The notes: a model not told the origin generated them from the sequence alone. 6,818 bases of DNA from Acidobacteriaceae bacterium (GCA_027364815.1 DAHXOQ010000156.1:1-6818), one strand, 5' to 3'; positions 1 through 5,908 are shown, counted from the first letter of the stretch. Numbers and translations: made by a program.

Positions 1-600
1 GGAGTGATTGCGCCGATGGTTGCAGCGCGAAACGCGCATGAGGATTTTTTTGTGATGCTGGCCGGTTCCGGCGTTCCGGGGGATCAGATCATCGTTGAGC
101 AGGGGCGCCTGATTGCGATGGCAGAAGGCGAGGACAAAAAGAAGGCCGACGAAGATGCGATTGCGCAGCAGAAGATCTTAACGACGATTGAAACCGAAAA
201 GGATGCTGCGGTGCGCGACAAGGCTCTGCACGAGATTCTGCTCGGCGCGGGAATTCCCGAGCAGCAGATCGACCGCCAGATCAAGGCGATTACGTCGCCG
301 TGGTTTGAGTACTTCATCAGTTACAATCCGGCAACTGCGTTGAGCAAACTGACGATTCCTGTTCTGGCGCTGAACGGAGAAAAGGATATGCAGGTTCCTC
401 CCAGGCAGAATCTGCCGGCGATTCGCAAGGCTCTTGATGCGGCTGGCAACAAGCATTATGAGGCTGACGAGTTGCCGGGATTGAATCATCTTTTTCAAAC
501 CGCCAGGACCGGCGCGCCGAGCGAGTATGCGGAGATTGAAGAGACGATTGCACCCTCAGTGTTGAAACAGATTGGGGATTGGATTCTGGCGCAGAAGTAA
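1..600 (+). CDS. Alpha/beta hydrolase, C-terminal part (5' end outside window)
   Basis: The reading frame is open from base 1 to the TAA at 598-600. A GTG at 4 could serve as a start, but the frame continues to the window edge and the protein would lack half its fold, so I read this as a 5'-truncated gene. Numbering from that GTG, residues 20-100 form a charged helical stretch (Leu-Ala-Gly-Ser-Gly-Val-Pro-Gly opening, then many Lys/Glu/Asp), as expected of a cap or lid. Residues 116-128 are the strand Leu-Thr-Ile-Pro-Val-Leu-Ala-Leu-Asn-Gly-Glu-Lys-Asp, where Asp128 fits the catalytic acid. His162 in Gly-Leu-Asn-His-Leu-Phe fits the catalytic histidine. The nucleophile serine elbow would lie upstream. 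The pattern suits S33/peptidase-like or esterase-like members of the superfamily; substrate is unknown. It converges on the minus-strand gene ending at 708, with 107 bp between them and no convincing terminator. Confidence 0.85.
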   Translation, partial: GVIAPMVAARNAHEDFFVMLAGSGVPGDQIIVEQGRLIAMAEGEDKKKADEDAIAQQKILTTIETEKDAAVRDKALHEILLGAGIPEQQIDRQIKAITSPWFEYFISYNPATALSKLTIPVLALNGEKDMQVPPRQNLPAIRKALDAAGNKHYEADELPGLNHLFQTARTGAPSEYAEIEETIAPSVLKQIGDWILAQK

Positions 601-707
601 TTATTCATCACATTCAATTGCGCAGTAAATACGATACAACTGCGGGTCGCGGTCTTCAACTTGAGCGCAAAAAAATCTGAGCTCTGAAATATAGCATCGC
701 AATCCGT

Positions 708-1814
708 CTATTGCAGGGCGGGCGCTTTGTCTTTGGAATGGGATGTGAGGCGCTTCAAGAAAAACTCCTGCAGGATGTTGGTTGCTGCAGTTTCAGCCGT
801 TCCAATCATGGTGCCGTACAAGGTGAGCGCGACGCCACGGTCGCTGGGTGGATAGTACGAGTTTGAGATTGCGCCGGCAGTGAAGCTGCCAAGAAGACCG
901 GAGTAATTCAATTGCTGCTTGCCGTTGTCGCCTCGGCAGAGCACAGACTCGTAGATGGCGTACCACAAGCGCGACTTTACGGAGCCTTTTCCTTTGTAGA
1001 AATATCTCGGGTCCTGATGGAAGAGCGCGGGAAAGACGGCGCCGCCCAACATGTCATTGATTGAATCAGTGGTGAACTCCGCGCCGTATCGCTTCGCGTA
1101 GCCTTCAGTTCCCTGCCCATATGTGGGAAAGGTGTTCTCTGCCTGCTGAATGCCAGCCGTGATGCCAACAAGAGTCAAAGAGACCGGATCAAAGATTGAA
1201 CGTGCAGCGAGAATATATTTCTGCTTTCGAGAAAGAGGCGGAGCACTCCAATCATAGGCAATCCAGAAATTCGGAAAGACGCCCATGACGCGTTGCTGCA
1301 ATTCGATGTGCAACTCTTCCTGCGCGATCTCATCCTTGTTGGCGTAGACGCGCACTTCGCTTTGCTGGGTGGCGACGGGTAGAACGATTCCGGGAATGAT
1401 ATGAGTCTCACCGCTCTTGAGCTCAAACTGCTGCACGAAGGTGCCCATGCCCGCTGCTGTAATCGTGACTTTGTAGTGAGCGGCAGGAAGTTTTGTGCAG
1501 GTAAAAAAGCCATTATCGCCGGAGTAGAGAATTATCACCTTGTGATTGTCTAGATTTTCGAGGCGCAGTTGTGCATTGGGGACAGCCATCTGATTTTTGT
1601 CCTGCACGGTACCGAAGAGGCTTGCTGTAGTTGCGGAAGCAGATGGATTGGCGGTCTGCTGCGGTGGATCTTCAGAAGTGTAGGATGCCGGCAAGGGCGC
1701 ATCGGGAAGGTTTTCAGAAACGAGTAGCACTGGCAGATTCAAACTCTGTGCGCCTGAGGTGAGAGTGAAGAACAGATACCCCAACAGCACAAGGGTGAAA
1801 ATTTTCCGATGCAT
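708..1814 (-). CDS. Secreted carboxypeptidase-regulatory-like domain protein (paralogue A)
   Basis: This 368-residue protein starts at ATG 1814-1812, preceded by purine-rich AGGAG (1831-1827) and GAAGG (1822-1818), and ends with TAG at 710-708. Residues 1-22 look like a signal peptide (basic Arg-Lys, hydrophobic core, Ser-Gly-Ala-Gln). A Leu-Pro-Asp-Ala-Pro motif follows at 36-40, then a Pro/Ser/Thr/Gln-rich linker. Residues about 64-150 match the carboxypeptidase regulatory-like (beta-sandwich) fold: Phe-Gly-Thr-Val-Gln-Asp, Val-Pro-Asn-Ala, Leu-Pro-Ala-Ala-His-Tyr-Lys-Val. From about 177 to 358 comes a second domain with Gly-Val-Phe-Pro-Asn-Phe (178-183), Tyr-Gly-Gln-Gly (232-235), His-Gln-Asp-Pro-Arg-Tyr-Phe-Tyr-Lys-Gly (266-275) and Cys-Arg-Gly-Asp-Asn-Gly (293-298), with Gly/Ala-rich hydrophobic stretches that could be membrane associated. 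I know similar proteins only as acidobacterial hypotheticals, so function is unassigned. It lacks the length for a TonB-dependent receptor barrel. It is closely related to the protein encoded at 3943-5091. Confidence 0.9.
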   Translation of the reverse strand: MHRKIFTLVLLGYLFFTLTSGAQSLNLPVLLVSENLPDAPLPASYTSEDPPQQTANPSASATTASLFGTVQDKNQMAVPNAQLRLENLDNHKVIILYSGDNGFFTCTKLPAAHYKVTITAAGMGTFVQQFELKSGETHIIPGIVLPVATQQSEVRVYANKDEIAQEELHIELQQRVMGVFPNFWIAYDWSAPPLSRKQKYILAARSIFDPVSLTLVGITAGIQQAENTFPTYGQGTEGYAKRYGAEFTTDSINDMLGGAVFPALFHQDPRYFYKGKGSVKSRLWYAIYESVLCRGDNGKQQLNYSGLLGSFTAGAISNSYYPPSDRGVALTLYGTMIGTAETAATNILQEFFLKRLTSHSKDKAPALQ

Positions 1815-1849
1815 CTGCCTTCGCCTCTCCTACAACTGACTCTAGAGCT

Positions 1850-1855
1850 ATCTTA
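1850..1855 (-). promoter_or_regulatory. Possible -10 element for protein A gene
   Basis: On the minus strand this reads TAAGAT, matching four of six consensus -10 positions. It would put the transcript start about 30 bases before the ATG at 1814. No good -35 hexamer sits at standard spacing, so this is a weak guess from position and composition. Confidence 0.2.
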
Positions 1856-1922
1856 CACAATTGATGTTTTTGAAATGAAAACAAACTCCAAATAGAAACC
1901 CTGGTCAGCAATTATGGAGTGG

Positions 1923-1928
1923 TAGAAT
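1923..1928 (+). promoter_or_regulatory. Possible extended -10 for the serine hydrolase gene
   Basis: TAGAAT matches five of six positions of the -10 consensus and is preceded by TGG (1920-1922), giving an extended -10 (TGn) arrangement. A weak -35-like TGGTCA lies at 1902-1907, with 15-bp spacing. Transcription would start near 1935, leaving a leader of about 30 bases before the ATG at 1966. This is inference from the sequence; the acidobacterial housekeeping sigma consensus is assumed to be standard. Confidence 0.35.
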
Positions 1929-1938
1929 TGCGGCAATT
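1926..1938. promoter_or_regulatory. Operator-like dyad next to the hydrolase promoter
   Basis: AATTGC-G-GCAATT is a perfect 6-bp inverted repeat around one central base. It overlaps the end of the candidate -10 (1923-1928) and the predicted start point, where a repressor site would be effective. A related CAATTG lies at 1859-1864 in the same divergent intergenic region. No regulator gene is in the window, and short AT-rich dyads also occur by chance. Confidence 0.25.
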
Positions 1939-1954
1939 GTTAAACAGTAAATTT

Positions 1955-1959
1955 TGGAG
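1955..1959 (+). promoter_or_regulatory. Ribosome binding site that fixes the hydrolase start at 1966
   Basis: TGGAG ends six bases before ATG 1966. An in-frame TTG at 1954 lies directly on this site, so it is unlikely to be the start. The ATG also begins a clean signal peptide (Met-Asn-Arg-Lys-Tyr), which supports the choice. Confidence 0.7.
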
Positions 1960-1965
1960 TCTACA

Positions 1966-3870
1966 ATGAACCGCAAATATGCAATCGGTTTTCTCCTCTT
2001 TACGCTTTGTATCCTGCCCTTATTTTCCACCACACGCGCATCGCTTGCCGCCGATAAAAAAGATGAGAAGCCGAAGCCTGCGCAGTCGATTGCCGAGCTG
2101 AAAACTCAGTTAGAGAAGATTCTGGCTGACTCGCATACGCCTGGAATGTCGATTGCCATTGTGCACCGTGACGGCGTGGAGTGGGTGGCGGGTCTTGGCA
2201 CGTCCGATGTTGCAACGAATCACGCGACGAATGAGGATACGCTCTTTCGCATTGGATCAACCTCGAAAGCTTTTGCCGCGCTTTCCATTTTGAAGCTTGT
2301 TGATGAGGGCAAGCTCTCGCTCAATGATCCGGTTCACAATCTTGCTCCGGAGATTTTCTTTGAGAACAAGTGGGAGGCAACCAACCCGGTGCGGGTTGTT
2401 GATCTGCTGGAGCACACCACGGGCTGGGATGATATGCACCTGCGCGAGTATGCCAAGGACGCCAAGGGAATGACGCTGCTCGAGGGGTTGGATTACTACA
2501 AAAAGTCGCGCATCTCGCGCTGGCCTCCGGGAACACGCATGGCTTATTGCAACTCCGGCCCGCCGGTGGCAGCGTACATTGTGGAGAAGATTACGGGCAA
2601 GCGATTTGAAGATTATGTGACGGAAAATTTCTTTCTGCCCATCGGCATGAAGACTGCGACGTACTTTGAAGCGCCGTCGCCGCAGTTGACGACTCTCTAT
2701 CACGACGATGGAAAGACTCCTTATCCATACTGGAATATTCTTTTGCGCCCAGCCGGCGCCATCAACGCTTCGGCACGCGATATGGCGGCGTATGTCCAGT
2801 TTTATCTGAATCGCGGCACGGTAAACGGCGCCGTAATCATGCCGGCGGCCGACATCGAGCGCATGGAAACTCCGACGCGCACATGGGAGGCGCAGCAAGG
2901 ACAGAAGGCCGGTTACGGGCTCAACAACTACACCAGCTTTCATGATGGTTTCGTCTATCACGGACACAATGGCGGCGTTGAAGGCGGGCTCACCGATATG
3001 TCATACATGCCAGATGCGGGGGTGGGATATTTTTACAGCATCAATGCGGGTAACGGCGATGCGTTTGAAAAAATCGGCAACGCGATCAAGGCGTACATTA
3101 CGCGCTCACTGACGCGGCCGGCGGTTCCTGCCGCAGCGCCACTGCCGGCGAATGCGGATGATTACAGCGGATGGTATGAACCCGATGCGCCGCGCAATCA
3201 GTTCACTCAGTTCATTGAACGTCTTGCCGGATTGACTTATGTGCGCTTTGCCGATGGCAAGCTGCTGACGCGCACGATGAACGAATGGGATCAGCCGGCG
3301 GTGCCTGTTGACGGCGAGCACTTCCGCTACCTGCCTACGAAAGAGTTGCCAGAGCCGATGGCGACGATCACACTGCTCAAGCCCAATAGCGAGGGGCGGT
3401 TTATTTTTTACGGCGTGACGATGAAGCGCCTGCCTGCGTGGCTGGCATGGATTGAGATTGCGCTGACGGCGTGGTTTCTGCTTGCGCTGGTTGCGACGAT
3501 TGTCTATGCGCCGTTCTGGCTGATCGGCGGATTGTTCAAATCGCGGCGGCGCCCTGAGGAGCGCGCGATTCGTCTCTGGCCACTCATCGCGGTTCTGAGC
3601 CTGGCGGCGTTCATAGCTTTAGTGATCACCTCGGCTCCTGATGCGATTGATCGGCTCGGCAATTTGACCTTCTATTCATTTGGGTTATACGCGACAACGC
3701 TGCTCTTCGCGATCGCCTCATTCATGGCCTTTGCCTCCTGCGTTATTGCGCTCAAAAAACCGATTCGCCCCTTTGTGCACTGGTACCACCGCTTCATCAT
3801 CCCGACGCTGGTGATTGCGACGGTCTACCTGATGTGGTGGGGTGTGATCGGAATGCGCACCTGGCACTGA
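1966..3870 (+). CDS. Secreted, membrane-anchored serine hydrolase (class C beta-lactamase / S12-like family)
   Basis: This 634-residue protein starts at ATG 1966 and ends with TGA at 3868-3870. Residues 1-29 form a signal peptide (Asn-Arg-Lys, then a Phe/Leu/Ile core, ending Ala-Ser-Leu-Ala-Ala). The catalytic domain spans about 40-380. It has Ser98-Thr-Ser-Lys101 (nucleophile and general-base lysine), Tyr194-Cys-Asn196 (second motif) and His334-Asn-Gly336 (replacing Lys-Thr-Gly, as common in esterase and D-aminopeptidase-like members). A small beta-rich segment follows (about 396-488). Four membrane segments lie at about 493-524, 535-556, 567-597 and 609-628. The Arg-rich loop 525-534 and the basic loop 597-609 would both be cytoplasmic, which fits an exported catalytic domain under the positive-inside rule. 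All key residues are present, so it is probably active. Whether it acts on peptidoglycan peptides, D-amino-acid peptides or esters cannot be told; a resistance role is not implied. It is divergent from protein A, with 151 bp between starts, and converges on protein B. Confidence 0.92.
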   Translation: MNRKYAIGFLLFTLCILPLFSTTRASLAADKKDEKPKPAQSIAELKTQLEKILADSHTPGMSIAIVHRDGVEWVAGLGTSDVATNHATNEDTLFRIGSTSKAFAALSILKLVDEGKLSLNDPVHNLAPEIFFENKWEATNPVRVVDLLEHTTGWDDMHLREYAKDAKGMTLLEGLDYYKKSRISRWPPGTRMAYCNSGPPVAAYIVEKITGKRFEDYVTENFFLPIGMKTATYFEAPSPQLTTLYHDDGKTPYPYWNILLRPAGAINASARDMAAYVQFYLNRGTVNGAVIMPAADIERMETPTRTWEAQQGQKAGYGLNNYTSFHDGFVYHGHNGGVEGGLTDMSYMPDAGVGYFYSINAGNGDAFEKIGNAIKAYITRSLTRPAVPAAAPLPANADDYSGWYEPDAPRNQFTQFIERLAGLTYVRFADGKLLTRTMNEWDQPAVPVDGEHFRYLPTKELPEPMATITLLKPNSEGRFIFYGVTMKRLPAWLAWIEIALTAWFLLALVATIVYAPFWLIGGLFKSRRRPEERAIRLWPLIAVLSLAAFIALVITSAPDAIDRLGNLTFYSFGLYATTLLFAIASFMAFASCVIALKKPIRPFVHWYHRFIIPTLVIATVYLMWWGVIGMRTWH

Positions 3871-3890
3871 GAACAGTGCTGCTGAATATT

Positions 3891-3923
3891 AAAAAGCCCC
3901 ACTCGATTGAGCGGGGCTTTTTT
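3891..3923. terminator. Bidirectional intrinsic terminator
   Basis: AAAAAGCCCC (3891-3900) pairs perfectly with GGGGCTTTTT (3913-3922). The inner CTC (3902-3904) and GAG (3909-3911) can extend the stem around a GATT loop. The A tract on one side and T tract on the other give a U-run on either strand. It sits 20 bases after the hydrolase stop and 19 bases after the stop of the minus-strand gene ending at 3943, so it can end both convergent transcripts. Confidence 0.9.
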
Positions 3924-3942
3924 GTATGGAAAGATGCTACGT

Positions 3943-5091
3943 CTATTGCAATGCGGGGGCTTTGTCAGTTGAATGGGTAGTGATCCCCTTGAATACAAAC
4001 TCCCGCACAAGGTTCTCAGCCGCACTCGCCCCGATGCCTATGAGTGAATTGAGAAAAGTAAGCGACACACCCCGATCACTCGCCGGGTAGTACAAGTTTG
4101 AAATTGCGCCGGCCGTCACGTTGCCCAGAAGGTGCGAGTAATTAAACTGCTGCCTGCCGTTGTCGCCACGGCAGAGAACGGACTGAGAGATTGCGTAGAA
4201 GGTGCGCGATGTGTAACTTCCCGTGCCCTTGTAGAAATATCTCGGGTCCTGGTGAAAGAACGCAGGATAAACTGCCCTGCTCATCAATACGCTAATCGTA
4301 TCCGTGGCGAAGGCTGCGCCGTAACGTTTTGCGTAACCCTCCATCCCCTGCCCATAGGAGGGGTATGTATTTTGCCCCTGCTGCATGCCGGCGATCATTC
4401 CAACGGCGAGGAACGACATTGGATCAAGTATTGAATGTGAGACAAGATGGAATTTTTGCTTTGAGTTCATCGCAGGCGCGTTCCAATCAAAGGAACTATA
4501 GAAATTCGGAAAGACGCCAAGCACGCGCTGCTCTTCTTCGATGTGAATTTCTTCCTGCGCAATCTCATCCTTGTTTGCGTAGACGCGCACCTCGCTGGTC
4601 TGCGTTGCCAGGGGCAGCACAATTCCAGAGATGATGTGCGTGTCCGCGCTTTTGACCTCAAAATCAGAAGATTCGTATCTTCCCATTCCAGGTGCAGTAA
4701 TCACGAGCCGGTAATGACCGGGGGGCAGGTCAGTGAAATTGAATGAGCCATTGTCAATCGAACTCATACTCTGCTCGATGTGATCTTTGAGATTCTCCAG
4801 ACGCACAAGTGCTCCTGGAACGGCGAGACCATTCGGGTCCTGCACAGTTCCAAAGACACTACCCTTCTGCGCGGCGACAGGGTGTTTTCCGGTTGAAGAG
4901 TTTTGCGATTGCTGCTCTGCATCGTCATCGATTTGCATGGCAGGATCAGGCGCATTCGGCAATGATTCGGCTTCCAATTGCGGAGCAGATCTCAAATCAG
5001 TCCGGGGCTCCTGTCCGGAAGCAACCTCAGCCAATAATGCGTAAGCCAGTAAGATGCAAGCGGCTGCACTCAAAATCGCCACCCACTTCAT
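3943..5091 (-). CDS. Secreted carboxypeptidase-regulatory-like domain protein (paralogue B)
   Basis: The frame ends with TAG at 3945-3943 and is open back to a GTG at 5220, with in-frame ATGs at 5181, 5148 and 5091. I prefer 5091 (382 residues). It begins the signal peptide directly (Met-Lys-Trp-Val-Ala-Ile-Leu, core to Ala-Ser-Gly-Gln) and gives a spacing to Leu-Pro-Asn-Ala-Pro close to that in protein A. None of the other starts has a good ribosome site; 5148 is the main alternative. Numbering from 5091, residues about 78-163 are the carboxypeptidase-regulatory-like domain (Phe-Gly-Thr-Val-Gln-Asp, Leu-Pro-Pro-Gly-His-Tyr-Arg). The rest is the same uncharacterised C-terminal domain as in A: Gly-Val-Phe-Pro-Asn-Phe, Tyr-Gly-Gln-Gly, His-Gln-Asp-Pro-Arg-Tyr-Phe-Tyr-Lys-Gly, Cys-Arg-Gly-Asp-Asn-Gly. 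The final Asp-Lys-Ala-Pro-Ala-Leu-Gln and the stop codon are identical to A. It is a diverged duplicate with no assigned role. Confidence 0.88.
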   Translation of the reverse strand: MKWVAILSAAACILLAYALLAEVASGQEPRTDLRSAPQLEAESLPNAPDPAMQIDDDAEQQSQNSSTGKHPVAAQKGSVFGTVQDPNGLAVPGALVRLENLKDHIEQSMSSIDNGSFNFTDLPPGHYRLVITAPGMGRYESSDFEVKSADTHIISGIVLPLATQTSEVRVYANKDEIAQEEIHIEEEQRVLGVFPNFYSSFDWNAPAMNSKQKFHLVSHSILDPMSFLAVGMIAGMQQGQNTYPSYGQGMEGYAKRYGAAFATDTISVLMSRAVYPAFFHQDPRYFYKGTGSYTSRTFYAISQSVLCRGDNGRQQFNYSHLLGNVTAGAISNLYYPASDRGVSLTFLNSLIGIGASAAENLVREFVFKGITTHSTDKAPALQ

Positions 5092-5129
5092 GAATGGAAG
5101 ATTAAATCCGACGTTGCTGCGTTCAGCAC
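5088..5129 (-). other. Possible 13-codon leader ORF overlapping the start of paralogue B
   Basis: On the minus strand a perfect AAGGAG (5140-5135) lies five bases before GTG 5129-5127. This opens a frame of 13 codons (Met-Leu-Asn-Ala-Ala-Thr-Ser-Asp-Leu-Ile-Phe-His-Ser) ending with TGA at 5090-5088. That stop overlaps ATG 5091-5089 of paralogue B as ATGA, the usual geometry for translational coupling. Preferring start 5091 for B depends partly on this. If B really starts at 5148 or earlier, the element lies inside its coding sequence and is coincidental. Confidence 0.3.
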
Positions 5130-5282
5130 TTGCACTCCTTGTTGGCATAGATTGGTTTTTCCCCGCGTTCGGAACCCTCATTGTTAGTTTGACTGGCGTG
5201 CCGCCTTGATGACTGTGCACTTATGAGCAGTAAGTTCGAGGGATCACCCCCGAATTCCTATAAGACGTTTGAATTGAATCAA

Positions 5283-5311
5283 TGTATGCGGGCTATTCAA
5301 TGACATTTCAA
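5283..5311 (-). promoter_or_regulatory. Weak promoter candidate for paralogue B
   Basis: Read on the minus strand, TTGAAA (5311-5306) lies 17 bp before CATACA (5288-5283). The -35 matches five of six consensus positions and the -10 only three. It lies between the atp terminator and the gene, where a promoter is required if that terminator works. An alternative -10-like TATAGG lies closer to the gene. The exact site is unresolved. Confidence 0.2.
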
Positions 5312-5330
5312 TCATCTTAATATCGGCTTG

Positions 5331-5367
5331 AAAATAAAGGCCCCGCTCAGTTGAACGGGGCCTTTAT
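5331..5367 (-). terminator. Intrinsic terminator after atpC
   Basis: ATAAAGGCCCCG (5334-5345) and CGGGGCCTTTAT (5356-5367) form a perfect 12-bp stem with a 10-base loop. On the minus strand the stem is followed by a T-rich run (TTTATTTTC), while the plus-strand side is less T-rich, so it acts leftwards. It begins about 23 bases after the atpC stop and should separate the atp transcript from paralogue B. Confidence 0.9.
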
Positions 5368-5389
5368 GTTGAGCAGATTGGATGGCAGA

Positions 5390-5809
5390 TTAGTCTTTTT
5401 CGTGGGCTGAAGCAATCTTGGCTTCGGCTTCCTGAATGACTTGCAGTGCGTTGTCGTAGCGCTCGGGATCTTCGCCGGCTTCGTTCCACATCTTGTGACC
5501 GCGGTCGAGTTGCTCGTTGGCACGGTCCACGTTGATCTCTTCGGGCCTGAGTGCGTCGTTGGCGAGGATGGTCACGCGATCAGGGAGGACTTCAACAAAG
5601 CCCCAGCTCACGTTGTAACGATGGATCCCATTGGCGCCAATCAGAGTGACATCGCCGGCGCCGAGTTCTGCGAGCAAAGGTGCGTGGCCGTAGAGAACTT
5701 CGAAGTAGCCGTTTTTTGCGGGCAACTCGACGGCATCAACGGTGTGCTCAAAGAGCACGCGCTCCGGAGTGACCAGCTTGACCCGTAATTGATTGGTTGC
5801 GTCGGCCAT
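5390..5809 (-). CDS. atpC: F1Fo ATP synthase epsilon subunit
   Basis: This 139-residue protein is the usual size for the F1 epsilon subunit, the central-stalk protein that couples gamma rotation to the c-ring and can inhibit ATP hydrolysis. The N-terminal beta-barrel domain (about 7-86) shows Val-Thr-Pro-Glu-Arg near the start, then Gly-Tyr-Phe-Glu-Val-Leu-Tyr-Gly-His-Ala-Pro-Leu-Leu (34-46), the family signature. The C-terminal part (about 88-136) is the two-helix hairpin, beginning with Arg-Pro-Glu-Glu-Ile and ending with a Glu/Ala/Lys-rich helix. The start ATG 5809-5807 has AAGGA (5818-5814) four bases upstream. It follows atpD by 97 untranslated bases that contain heptamer arrays, and a terminator follows its stop, so it is the last gene of the operon. 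Confidence 0.97.
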   Translation of the reverse strand: MADATNQLRVKLVTPERVLFEHTVDAVELPAKNGYFEVLYGHAPLLAELGAGDVTLIGANGIHRYNVSWGFVEVLPDRVTILANDALRPEEINVDRANEQLDRGHKMWNEAGEDPERYDNALQVIQEAEAKIASAHEKD

Positions 5810-5819
5810 AAAATCCTTT

Positions 5820-5851
5820 TCAGATGTCAGAAATCAGAAATCAGGGGTCAG
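5820..5851. repeat. 7-bp tandem repeat array, left arm (TCAGNNN)
   Basis: Four heptamers run head to tail: TCAGATG, TCAGAAA, TCAGAAA, TCAGGGG, followed by a partial TCAG. The TCAG core is constant and the last three bases vary. It lies in the atpD-atpC gap, just upstream of the atpC ribosome site on the minus strand. CAGATGTCAG (5821-5830) is the exact reverse complement of 5891-5900 in the right-hand array. Confidence 0.8.
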
Positions 5852-5883
5852 TAGAAGCAGATAGTTAACTCAATAAAACTCAA

Positions 5884-5907
5884 CTGAACCCTGACATCTG
5901 ACATCAG
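5884..5907. repeat. 7-bp tandem repeat array, right arm (CTGANNN)
   Basis: Three heptamers, CTGAACC, CTGACAT, CTGACAT, are followed by a partial CAG. The array ends two bases from the atpD stop codon complement at 5909. It is the inverted counterpart of the 5820-5851 array, since CTGA is the complement of TCAG. TGAACCCTGA (5885-5894) also pairs with TCAGGGGTCA (5841-5850) with one mismatch, so the arms can pair in more than one register around a spacer of about 32 bases. Confidence 0.8.
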
Positions 5908-5908
5908 T

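Noticed and set aside
621..644. Hairpin CGCAGT...ACTGCG between the convergent genes ending at 600 and 708
   Set aside because: The stem has only 6 bp with a 12-base loop and no T-run on either strand, so it is not convincing as a terminator. A separate TTGCGC/GCGCAA pair at 618-623 and 665-670 is also too weak.
2257..2967. Long minus-strand open frame (236 codons) inside the serine hydrolase gene
   Set aside because: It is antisense to a gene with complete catalytic motifs, is rich in Arg/His/Ser from complementary codons, has no recognisable domain and lies wholly within the coding sequence.
4132..4746. Several overlapping plus-strand frames opposite paralogue B
   Set aside because: They are Cys/Arg-rich, overlap one another, and lie against a protein whose other frame is strongly conserved with its paralogue.
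3943..5220. GTG at 5220 as the start of paralogue B
   Set aside because: It has no ribosome site, would place 43 residues before the signal peptide, and makes the N-terminus unlike protein A. It remains possible but is the least supported of the in-frame starts.
5221..5330. Intergenic stretch with several TTGAAT/ATTCAA words
   Set aside because: Besides the weak promoter candidate noted, these are short AT-rich words without consistent spacing; no RNA structure or gene was seen.
5441..5788. Plus-strand open frame (115 codons) opposite atpC
   Set aside because: It is entirely antisense to a well-supported atpC and has no recognisable features.
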